Source: Negativicutes bacterium UBA1444 (GTDB lineage: Bacteria > Bacillota > Negativicutes > UBA1444). Taken from it: a stretch of 11,754 nt of DNA. The stretch covers positions 12,684-24,437 of the forward strand of contig DCTI01000066.1 in assembly GCA_002329525.1 (NCBI GenBank). The letters run 5' to 3'. How positions within the stretch are numbered: position 1 is the first letter of the stretch; every line of letters begins with the position of its first letter. Both the position numbers and the translations under genes were made by a program. The notes under the pieces are model-generated. The model did not search any database, was not told where the DNA came from, and saw only the letters and a program-made list of their open reading frames with translations. Positions 6,230-11,754 of this stretch are shown one piece after another.

Positions 6230-7417
6230 TCAACAGAAGCTGATTTTCACGTTTTTGCGCAGCTCGCGCAGACATTCCTCGAGTTGGCGGATCAGCGCCA
6301 GTTTGACCTGGAAATCGAAGCCCGTTCCCTCGTGCGCCTCGTTGGCCGCCATCCCGAAGTAGATGTTGATGTCCGTCGCCGTTTCGACGAACAGCCGGGC
6401 CAGCACCGAGGCCGCATCCTTTTTGCGGCTGAACTCGAGCAGCGCCAGCGGGTCCGCCAGGCAGCCGCGGCAAAGCTCCAGCACCTTTTTCAGCGTGATG
6501 ACGCCTTCGGTGACGTAGTCGACGTTCTCCATGCGCGACATCGCCGGAATCTCGGCCGTATCGCTCTCTTCGACGACGGTGATTGGTTTGCCCTGGTATT
6601 TGCTGACGGCCTGGGCGGTGCTGCCGCCGCAGACGACCCGGATGCCCGCCTTGGCGAAGAACAGCTTCAAAATCCGGTTGTCGTCCTCCTTGTTCTCCGG
6701 CGGGCCGACCAACAGATTGACCACGCTGCGCTCCCGCAGCTTCACCACCAGCACCGAAGCGTCGTCATCCAGGGACTCCTCGCTGAGAGTCCGGCAACAG
6801 TCGATGATCTGCGCCGCAATGTGGGCGGCCGACAATCCGGCCGTATCCAGACGCTCCAGAAAGGCGACCAGTTCCTCCCGCCGCCAGCCGTTCGGCGCCA
6901 GCTTGCCGACGCCGGCGTTGGCCACGCCGTCGGACATCAGGACCAGGATGTCGCCCGTCGCCAGTGGGACATGGCTTTCAAGGATCTCTTTCTCACCGAT
7001 GAAATGGACGTCGCGGGCATAGTCCAGATTGCGCCCCCGCCGCAGCAGAATCGCCGGCGGGTTGCAATATTGCGCGAGATAGGCCGTGCCGCGCTCGATC
7101 TGCAGTACTGTGAAGGTCGAGTAGGCCAGTTTCCGCGTCCGGCAGACTGGCAGGGTGGTGGCAACCGTGGCGATGCACTCGTCCAGCGGGATGCCCCGCG
7201 ACAGCATCGTGCCGAGAATGGTCGCCGTCAGGGTGGACAGAATGTTCGCCTTCACGCCGCTGCCGAGGCCGTCGGATAGCACGAACACTTGCCGGCCGCG
7301 GTTCTCGAAGGTTTTGAAATAATCGCCGCACAACTTTTCGTCGTGCTTGCTCACGCTGGCCCAGCCGCTCTCCAGAAATTGCGCTTCCGTCGCCAACACC
7401 TGCCTATTCCTCGTCAT
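6230..7417 (-). CDS. SpoIIE/PP2C-family serine phosphatase linked to a sensory hydrogenase-like protein
   Basis: Residues about 15-228 form a PP2C-like SpoIIE phosphatase domain. Its metal-binding acidic residues are visible as GD (D32), LSDGLGSG (D49), LMSDG (D163) and DDDAS (218-221), so it should be active on phosphoserine or phosphothreonine. Residues about 232-395 form a second region starting NLLVGPPENKEDD, with CGGSTA at 263-268 and a mixed helical tail; I cannot name it. There are no membrane segments, so it acts in the cytoplasm. The ATG at 7417 overlaps the sensor gene by 14 bp; an alternative GTG at 7399 has GAGG 9 nt upstream and would remove six residues. Overlap with the sensor gene suggests coupled translation and a shared pathway. 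Its target, perhaps an anti-sigma-factor antagonist or a kinase substrate, is not encoded here. Confidence 0.88.
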   Translation of the reverse strand: MTRNRQVLATEAQFLESGWASVSKHDEKLCGDYFKTFENRGRQVFVLSDGLGSGVKANILSTLTATILGTMLSRGIPLDECIATVATTLPVCRTRKLAYSTFTVLQIERGTAYLAQYCNPPAILLRRGRNLDYARDVHFIGEKEILESHVPLATGDILVLMSDGVANAGVGKLAPNGWRREELVAFLERLDTAGLSAAHIAAQIIDCCRTLSEESLDDDASVLVVKLRERSVVNLLVGPPENKEDDNRILKLFFAKAGIRVVCGGSTAQAVSKYQGKPITVVEESDTAEIPAMSRMENVDYVTEGVITLKKVLELCRGCLADPLALLEFSRKKDAASVLARLFVETATDINIYFGMAANEAHEGTGFDFQVKLALIRQLEECLRELRKNVKISFC

Positions 7418-9089
7418 CCATCATGATGGCGGCCTTGAGGTCATGGACGGCGATCTGGGTTTCGGCGGCCGTCTCCCCGAGCAGCGAGGCGATTTCGTGG
7501 ACGATGCGCAGCTGCTTGTCGACGATTTCGTCGGCCAGCGCCGCCGCCTGGGTTTTTTTCGTCAGCGCCTGGCTCTTCTTCTGGCGGTCGCGGGAAATGT
7601 TCTTCATGATGCAGACCACCAGGCCGCTTTCCTTGTCGTAGAGGAAGATCTGGCTGAGGTAAACGTTGTATTCGGGCAAAAACGTCGTCTTCTCCAGTTT
7701 TTCCGTCCCCTGCATGATCAGGTCCGCAAAATGGAATTCATCGAGAATCCGTGACACCGGCTGTTTCAGGACATCCTCCGCCGCCACGCGGAAAATCTCG
7801 CAGGCCGCCTGGTTGATCTGCTGGATCTTCAGGTCCATATCCACCGCGACAATCGCGTTCGGCGTGATGTTGAGAATCTGGTTGGAAAACGATTCGGCCC
7901 GCTCGCTCATGTACGGCAGGCACATGTTGATTTCGGCCTTGCCGGCCAGGATGGCGGCCGCCTTTTCCCGGCAGGAATGGTAGCCGCACATGCCGCAGTT
8001 CAGCTCGTCCGCCGGCGAGCGTTTGCCCATCTTGCGCAGGACGGCGGCGATTTGCCCGGCCGACGGCGGCTGGACATCGCTGGGCGGCGGCGGCGAAAAG
8101 CGACCGGCCAGTGAAGTCCCGCAGTGAACGTTGAAGTCCGCCGAGTAATCCGGCGCAGCCGAATATTGCTGGACCGCGAGGGCGGCCCGCAGCAGCGAGG
8201 CTTCTTGCTTGCGGAAGGACGGACCGCCGATGCAGCTGCCCTCGCACAGGCTCATCTCGACAAAGCACGACGAAATGCTGCCGGCCAGAATATCACGGAT
8301 CGCCTGTTCACAGGCGTTGTAGCCGCTCACCGAGACATAGCTGTAGCCGGCCTGTTTGGCCATGGTGGCGACGATGCCGCCATCCAGGGGAAATTTGCGG
8401 GACAACAACTGGGACCCGCCGGCTCCGTCCGCCGCCGGCAGGACGATTTCGGCAGCCGCCAGCATCTCCGCCAGTTCTTCGAAGGTAATGACATAATCGA
8501 TCTCGGAGCCGGCGGCGTAACGCTCGGTTTTTTTGGAGACGCAGGGGGTGATGAAGGCGACCCGGGCTTCGGGCCGCCGCTCCTTCAGCAGGCGGGCATG
8601 CGCCTGGATGGGCGTCACGACCGGGGCCAGGTGCGGCAATGCCGCCGGGTGGTATTTGCCGATCAGCAGATTGACCGACGAGCAGCAGGAGGATATCCAG
8701 ACCTGGCCTGGCCGGTCGGCCAACAGTTTTTCATAGCAAGATTTGACGAGATAGGCGCCCGCGGCCGTTTCGCCGGCGTCGGCGAATCCCAGCCGGCGCA
8801 GCGCCGTTTGCAGCGAGTCGATGGAGGCCGAAAAATAAGCGACTGCGGAAGGCGCCAGGCTGGCGATTACCGGCACGCCGGCAGCCAGGGCCTCTTGCAG
8901 CTGGGCGACCTCGCTCACGGCCCCCTTCGTTTTCTGGGGGCAGATGATCGTGCATTCGCCGCACAGGATGCAGTCGGCCGCGTTGATCTGGGCGCGGTGG
9001 TTCTTCACCTCGATCGCCTTGACCGGACAATGCCGGACGCATTTATAGCAGTTTTTGCAATGCAGCTTGTCAAATTGCAGAATGTTCAA
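7404..9089 (-). CDS. hydS: sensory [FeFe]-hydrogenase-like iron-sulfur protein with PAS domain (HydS-like)
   Basis: The 561-residue cytoplasmic protein has, in order: a 2x[4Fe-4S] ferredoxin domain (C11, C14, C17, C21; C40, C43, C46, C50); an H-cluster domain (about 70-325); a third cysteine cluster C-x2-C-x4-C with a later Cys (C365, C368, C373, C390); a PAS domain (about 403-500); and a coiled C-terminal tail. The H-cluster signatures are divergent but keep the cysteines: ISSCCSS (C135, C136), ITPCVSKKTE (C183) and EMSLCEGSCIGGP (C282, C286). This matches group C putative sensory hydrogenases rather than catalytic HydA. No histidine kinase or cyclase domain is present, so output probably passes through the overlapping phosphatase. 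The start is TTG at 9089 with AAGGAG 8 nt upstream. H2 sensing is an inference; general redox sensing is also possible. Confidence 0.87.
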   Translation of the reverse strand: MNILQFDKLHCKNCYKCVRHCPVKAIEVKNHRAQINAADCILCGECTIICPQKTKGAVSEVAQLQEALAAGVPVIASLAPSAVAYFSASIDSLQTALRRLGFADAGETAAGAYLVKSCYEKLLADRPGQVWISSCCSSVNLLIGKYHPAALPHLAPVVTPIQAHARLLKERRPEARVAFITPCVSKKTERYAAGSEIDYVITFEELAEMLAAAEIVLPAADGAGGSQLLSRKFPLDGGIVATMAKQAGYSYVSVSGYNACEQAIRDILAGSISSCFVEMSLCEGSCIGGPSFRKQEASLLRAALAVQQYSAAPDYSADFNVHCGTSLAGRFSPPPPSDVQPPSAGQIAAVLRKMGKRSPADELNCGMCGYHSCREKAAAILAGKAEINMCLPYMSERAESFSNQILNITPNAIVAVDMDLKIQQINQAACEIFRVAAEDVLKQPVSRILDEFHFADLIMQGTEKLEKTTFLPEYNVYLSQIFLYDKESGLVVCIMKNISRDRQKKSQALTKKTQAAALADEIVDKQLRIVHEIASLLGETAAETQIAVHDLKAAIMMDDEE

Positions 9090-9090
9090 C

Positions 9091-9102
9091 AGGAGAACTC
9101 CT
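9091..9102 (-). promoter_or_regulatory. ribosome site of hydS buried in a palindrome
   Basis: The Shine-Dalgarno AAGGAG of the TTG-started hydS lies within AGGAGTTCTCCT, a perfect 12-bp palindrome that ends one base before the start codon. In RNA it could fold back and hide the ribosome site, or pair between two transcripts. Together with the rare TTG start this points to low or controlled translation initiation. The arm is short (5 bp with a 2-nt loop), so a stable hairpin is unlikely without help. Confidence 0.4.
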
Positions 9103-9135
9103 TTCCAGCGGTCGCGTCGTTTCCCACTGTTTGCA

Positions 9136-9165
9136 CGTATACCACATTTCGCGGCCGGCTGTCAA
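9136..9165 (-). promoter_or_regulatory. sigma-A-type promoter of the hydS operon
   Basis: On the minus strand a perfect TTGACA (9160-9165) is followed after 18 bp by TATACG (9136-9141); the register GTATAC gives 17 bp. Predicted transcription starts near 9129, about 40 nt before the TTG start. It lies in the 192-bp divergent region and is the only good promoter visible for the six-gene operon. Confidence 0.65.
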
Positions 9166-9206
9166 TGCGCGGCGCGGCGACGGCTGGCGCATCCCGTCGA
9201 AATCAA

Positions 9207-9236
9207 TTGCGCGCTTGCCTTATTTTATAAGATAAT
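9207..9236 (+). promoter_or_regulatory. candidate promoter of the sigma-54 regulator gene
   Basis: TTGCGC (9207-9212), an 18-bp spacer and GATAAT (9231-9236) lie in an A+T-rich patch upstream of the regulator's ATG at 9282. The -35 box is weak. No sigma-54 type TGGCAC-N5-TTGC element was found in this intergenic region on either strand. Confidence 0.45.
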
Positions 9237-9281
9237 AACAGCATCGGATTCTCCGGGTTTCGAAATACTACGAGGTGGGAT

Positions 9282-10271
9282 ATGAAAAAAACGGTCTGTG
9301 TCGTCGGTCATACCGAATCAACCTGTAATTATATCACCCATCAGCTGATGAAATTCCTCGGCCAGCATATCAACGTTACCGCCTGGTCCACCGCCCAGTC
9401 CCCAATTCCGCCGCCCTTTTTGGGAACGGCGGACATCTTTGTCGTTTCCAACCGCAACGTATGGCGAAATGTGGAAAGTCAGTTTCCCGCCGAAAAGCCG
9501 GTATTGATCGCCAATCGGATCATCGGCACCGAGTGCCTGGACAAGCTTTTCACACTGGAGCCGGGCAGCAAGGTCAACGTGGTGGGGACAACGCCGGAAA
9601 CAGTCAGCAACACCATCGCCATTCTGCAAAGCTTCGGGTTCCGGGACTTTCAATTTGTTCCTTACTATCCCGGCATCCTGGGAAAAATCGACGAAGAAAT
9701 CGTGGTCGCGATCACCACCGGTCTCTCCTACCTCGTGCCCAAGCACATCAAGACCATCATCGACCTGGGCGGCAAGGGACTGAACCTTTCCACCTTCGCC
9801 GAACTGCTGCAGTATCTCGGCGTGCCGATGACGATACTCAACGACATTTCGCACTTTTATCTGGAAACGATCCTTTATAATACCCAGAAGATCCGGACCA
9901 TGGGCCAGCAGAGCGAACGTCTGAAAAAAAACATGGAGGTCGTTCTCGATACCGTCGATGAAGCGATCCTGGCCGTTGACGAGCAAGCGGGTGTCATCCT
10001 GTGGAATCATGCGGCGGAAAGCATGCTGGACATCAGCCACAAGCAGGTTCTGGGCCGAAAGCTGAACAGCATTCTACCGGAAATCGACCTGTCGGAATGT
10101 CTGGAGCAAGGCCAGGGAATTAATCATGAGATTCGGAACATCGGCGAAAAGCATTATTTTTTGAACGCCAACGTCATTCTCAACGAAAGCCGTTCCGTCG
10201 ACGGAATGGTAGCTACATTGCGGCCGATCCAGGAAATACAGGAGTTGGATGTCCAGATCCGACAAGAGTAA
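9282..10271 (+). CDS. N-terminal sensor half (329 aa) of an interrupted sigma-54-dependent activator
   Basis: The ATG at 9282 has GAGG 6 nt upstream. Residues 1-200 form a domain I do not recognise by name. It begins MKKTVCVVGHTEST, has several Rossmann-like strand/turn segments (VNVVGTTPET near 98-107, IIDLGGKGLN near 159-168), and is probably a signal-input domain distantly like PrpR-type receptors. A linker helix leads to a PAS domain (about 213-315, EAILAVDE to DGMVATLRPI). The reading frame then hits TAA at 10269-10271, just after the PAS-to-AAA+ linker IQELDVQIRQE. As written, the product would be a sensor without any output or DNA-binding part. The full-length gene would encode about 704 residues. 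It is divergent from the hydS operon and convergent with a dcuC-like gene, either of which could be its target. Confidence 0.78.
   Translation: MKKTVCVVGHTESTCNYITHQLMKFLGQHINVTAWSTAQSPIPPPFLGTADIFVVSNRNVWRNVESQFPAEKPVLIANRIIGTECLDKLFTLEPGSKVNVVGTTPETVSNTIAILQSFGFRDFQFVPYYPGILGKIDEEIVVAITTGLSYLVPKHIKTIIDLGGKGLNLSTFAELLQYLGVPMTILNDISHFYLETILYNTQKIRTMGQQSERLKKNMEVVLDTVDEAILAVDEQAGVILWNHAAESMLDISHKQVLGRKLNSILPEIDLSECLEQGQGINHEIRNIGEKHYFLNANVILNESRSVDGMVATLRPIQEIQELDVQIRQE
10269..10271 (+). other. in-frame TAA stop interrupting the sigma-54 activator
   Basis: The codons read CGA CAA GAG TAA AAA AAC ACC. The same frame continues without shift into a well-conserved AAA+ domain (AKYRFEDIIGSSP). A single C-to-T change from CAA (Gln) would create it. 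TAA is not a recoding signal for selenocysteine or pyrrolysine. Confidence 0.9.
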
Positions 10272-11396
10272 AAAAACACCGGCAAAACGGCAAAATATAG
10301 ATTTGAAGACATTATTGGCAGCTCGCCCGCGCTGAACAAGGCCATCCTGCTCAGCAAACGATTTGCCCAGACGGAGCTGACGATTTTGCTGGAGGCGGAA
10401 ACCGGGGCGGGCAAGGAACTGTTTGCCCATTCCGTCCACAATATCTCTCCCCGTAAAAATGGCCCGTTTATCGCCGTCAACTTTGCCGCCATTCCGGAAA
10501 ACCTGATCGAAAGCGAACTCTTCGGCTATGAGTCGGGGGCCTTCACCGGGGCAAAAAAAGGTGGCAAACCCGGACTGTTTGAAGAAGCGCACATGGGTAC
10601 CATCTTTCTCGATGAAATCGGCAGCGCTTCGTCGGAAGTGCAAAATCGCTTGTTGCGGGTTCTGGAAGAACACGAAGTGCGGCGTATCGGCAGCGGCAAA
10701 ATTACGCCGGTCGATGTGCGGGTGATCGCCGCCAGCAATGTGAATCTCGAAACGTTGGTCGCCCGGGGAAAGTTCCGGGAAGATCTTTTTTATCGGCTCT
10801 GCTCTTTGCCCATTTCGATTCCGCCGCTCCGCAACCGCCGCGAAGACATTCCCTTCCTGGTAAAGCATTTTGCGGCCAAGCATGCTCGCCCCAAGCTTAC
10901 GCTGACGCCTGATCTGACGAACTTCCTGGCCCATTACGACTGGCCGGGCAATGTTCGCGAGTTGCAAAATATCGTTCAGTTTCTGTGCAGCGTTGTCGAA
11001 AAAGGCCGGCCGGCGGGCTTGCCGGATATCCCGCCCTACTTGCAGCGAAAAATCGTTCAGGCCGGTTCCCCGGCCCCTGCGCCGATCCAACCGGCGGAGG
11101 CAGCGTCTCCGCCGCCCGATCCGCTGGCCGATCCACGAACCGCCGACCTGGTTGCCTGGATCTTGACGGAAATAAAAAACAAATCCCTGCTGCTCAGCGG
11201 CGTCGGCTGGCAAACCTTGATCAAGCAGATGGACGGCCGAATAAAAATTTCGGAACATCAGATGAAAAAGTGGCTAAAGTTATTGAAACAATTCGGCTAT
11301 GTCGAGACCGGTAAAACCCGTCAGGGAACCCGCATTACCTCCAAGGGCGATGAATTGCTGGCCCTGATGGCGACACGAAAAGAGACGGAACCATGA
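10272..11396 (+). pseudogene. AAA+ and C-terminal half of the interrupted sigma-54-dependent activator
   Basis: Read in the same frame as the upstream half, this stretch encodes a nearly complete sigma-54-interacting AAA+ domain. In full-length numbering it has the entry AKYRFEDIIG (337-346), Walker A AETGAGKE (372-379), the sigma-54 contact loop GAFTGA (419-424), Walker B TIFLDE (440-445), FREDLFYRL (498-506) and sensor II WPGNVREL (554-561). The first Walker A glycine is alanine. A proline- and alanine-rich linker follows (about 595-618). The last ~80 residues resemble a winged helix (MKKWLKLLKQFGYVETG, then a GTRITSKG wing) rather than the usual Fis helix-turn-helix. No ATG or GTG start in this frame lies between the TAA and Walker A; the first candidate, TTG at 10386, would delete the domain's start. 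It ends in TGA inside a terminator hairpin. Confidence 0.75.
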
Positions 11397-11417
11397 ATTC
11401 ATGGTCCCGTCTCTTTT
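11378..11417. terminator. bidirectional terminator overlapping the regulator's stop codon
   Basis: An 11-bp stem AAAAGAGACGG (11378-11388) pairs with CCGTCTCTTTT (11407-11417). After one A/C mismatch it is extended by ACCAT (11390-11394) pairing with ATGGT (11401-11405) around the loop GAATTC. It is followed by T-rich sequence on both strands. The regulator's TGA (11394-11396) lies at the hairpin top, so the terminator begins inside the coding region. It also serves the convergent dcuC-like gene. Confidence 0.9.
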
Positions 11418-11444
11418 TCTACCCAATCGGCGTCAGCCGCCGGA

Positions 11445-11754
11445 TTAACGCAGGAACATCAATAAGATCGCCATTACGATTACGCCGGCAATCATCGGCA
11501 GCGCATTGCGCTTGGCAAGCTCCATGGGATTGCTGACTCCGGCCAGACCGCAGGCGACCATCGCCGCCCCGGCAATCGGTGACATGGTACGGCCGAGGCA
11601 GCCGGCGATAGCGGCGCTGCTGCCCAGATTCATGGGAGTGATGCCAAAACTGGCCGCATGCGGAGTGACCGCATTGTTGAACGCGACGGACGCCGCATCA
11701 CCGGACCCGCAGAGAACCGCCAACAAGAACGGTCCCATGGTGCCGGTGATCTTG
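11445..11754 (-). CDS. dcuC: C4-dicarboxylate carrier, DcuC family (C-terminal part, cut by the window edge)
   Basis: The last ~103 residues of an integral membrane carrier are visible; the frame is open to the window end and the true start lies outside. The segment GSGDAASVAFNNAVTPHA, the LGRTMSPIAGA motif, SNPMELAKRNALPM and a final hydrophobic helix (IAGVIVMAILLMFL) match the C-terminus of DcuC as I remember it. DcuC carries C4-dicarboxylates such as succinate and fumarate across the inner membrane during anaerobic growth; related YfcC-type carriers are an alternative, with other substrates. The methionine at 11738 is internal. The gene ends 27 bp from the shared terminator. Its promoter, where a sigma-54 element might lie, is not in the window. 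Confidence 0.85.
   Translation of the reverse strand, partial: KITGTMGPFLLAVLCGSGDAASVAFNNAVTPHAASFGITPMNLGSSAAIAGCLGRTMSPIAGAAMVACGLAGVSNPMELAKRNALPMIAGVIVMAILLMFLR

Noticed and set aside
7404..9089. A catalytic HydA-type hydrogenase
   Set aside because: The H-cluster motifs are divergent, a PAS domain is attached and a phosphatase is overlapped, all of which fit the sensory group better.
9090..9281. Sigma-54 promoter, FNR or Rex site between the divergent genes
   Set aside because: I searched by eye for GG-N10-GC with TGGCAC/TTGC flanks, TTGAT-N4-ATCAA and TTGTGA-type palindromes and found none convincing.
10262..10280. Programmed frameshift or stop-codon recoding at the TAAAAAAAC run
   Set aside because: Both halves are in the same frame, so a frameshift would break rather than restore the protein, and TAA is not used for selenocysteine or pyrrolysine. 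Ordinary read-through remains possible but has no positive support.
10074..11258. A 394-codon minus-strand open frame opposite the sigma-54 regulator
   Set aside because: The plus strand encodes an unmistakable AAA+ domain here; the antisense frame has no recognisable motif.
10386..11396. The AAA+ half as an independent gene starting at TTG 10386
   Set aside because: This start would remove the conserved AKYRFEDIIGSSP entry and the strand before Walker A; GGAG at 9 nt is weak support.
1..11754. CRISPR arrays, insertion sequences, attachment sites, riboswitches
   Set aside because: No regular repeats, transposase or integrase motifs, or structured leaders beyond the short hairpins listed were seen. 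The 26-nt fragment of a second tRNA at the edge is an ordinary gene end cut by the window, not an att duplication that I can support.

Overview
This looks like chromosomal DNA from an anaerobic, GC-rich Firmicute, most plausibly a member of the Negativicutes (Sporomusa/Selenomonas-like). That placement is inferred from strong AGGAGGTGA-type ribosome sites and near-consensus sigma-A promoters in a high-GC background, a sensory [FeFe]-hydrogenase-like iron-sulfur protein with a SpoIIE-type phosphatase, a DcuC-type dicarboxylate carrier and a sigma-54 activator. No phylogeny was run. No insertion sequence, phage gene or CRISPR array is visible, and no gene-free stretch exceeds 192 bp.

Left edge (1-634): a minus-strand tRNA operon holds tRNA-Arg(ACG) and the 5' part of a second tRNA, behind a strong promoter. 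A small minus-strand gene of unknown function (180-476) with its own promoter and a leader hairpin follows. A plus-strand Ppx/GppA exopolyphosphatase with an HD domain (635-2155) comes next. It ends at a bidirectional terminator shared with a convergent hotdog thioesterase gene (2226-2675), which has its own near-consensus promoter.

Centre (2740-9089): six closely packed minus-strand genes appear to form one operon read from a promoter at 9136-9165. In order of transcription they are a hydrogenase-like/PAS sensor (hydS-like, TTG start), a SpoIIE-family phosphatase overlapping it by 14 bp, an unusual D-2-hydroxyacid dehydrogenase-fold protein, a 58-residue small protein, DNA polymerase IV (dinB) and an M20 metallopeptidase. 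The first two look like a redox or H2 signalling pair. The later genes may simply be co-transcribed.

Right edge (9282-11754): divergent from that operon is a sigma-54-dependent activator (novel N-terminal domain, PAS, AAA+, C-terminal winged-helix-like region). It is interrupted by an in-frame TAA exactly between PAS and AAA+. The reading frame continues intact and highly conserved after the stop, but the first Walker A glycine is alanine. A bidirectional terminator whose hairpin contains the stop codon separates it from the 3' end of a convergent dcuC-like carrier gene, cut by the window edge.

The most interesting items are the sensory hydrogenase/phosphatase module facing an interrupted sigma-54 regulator, the dehydrogenase-fold protein lacking all three canonical catalytic residues, and the small protein inside the same operon.
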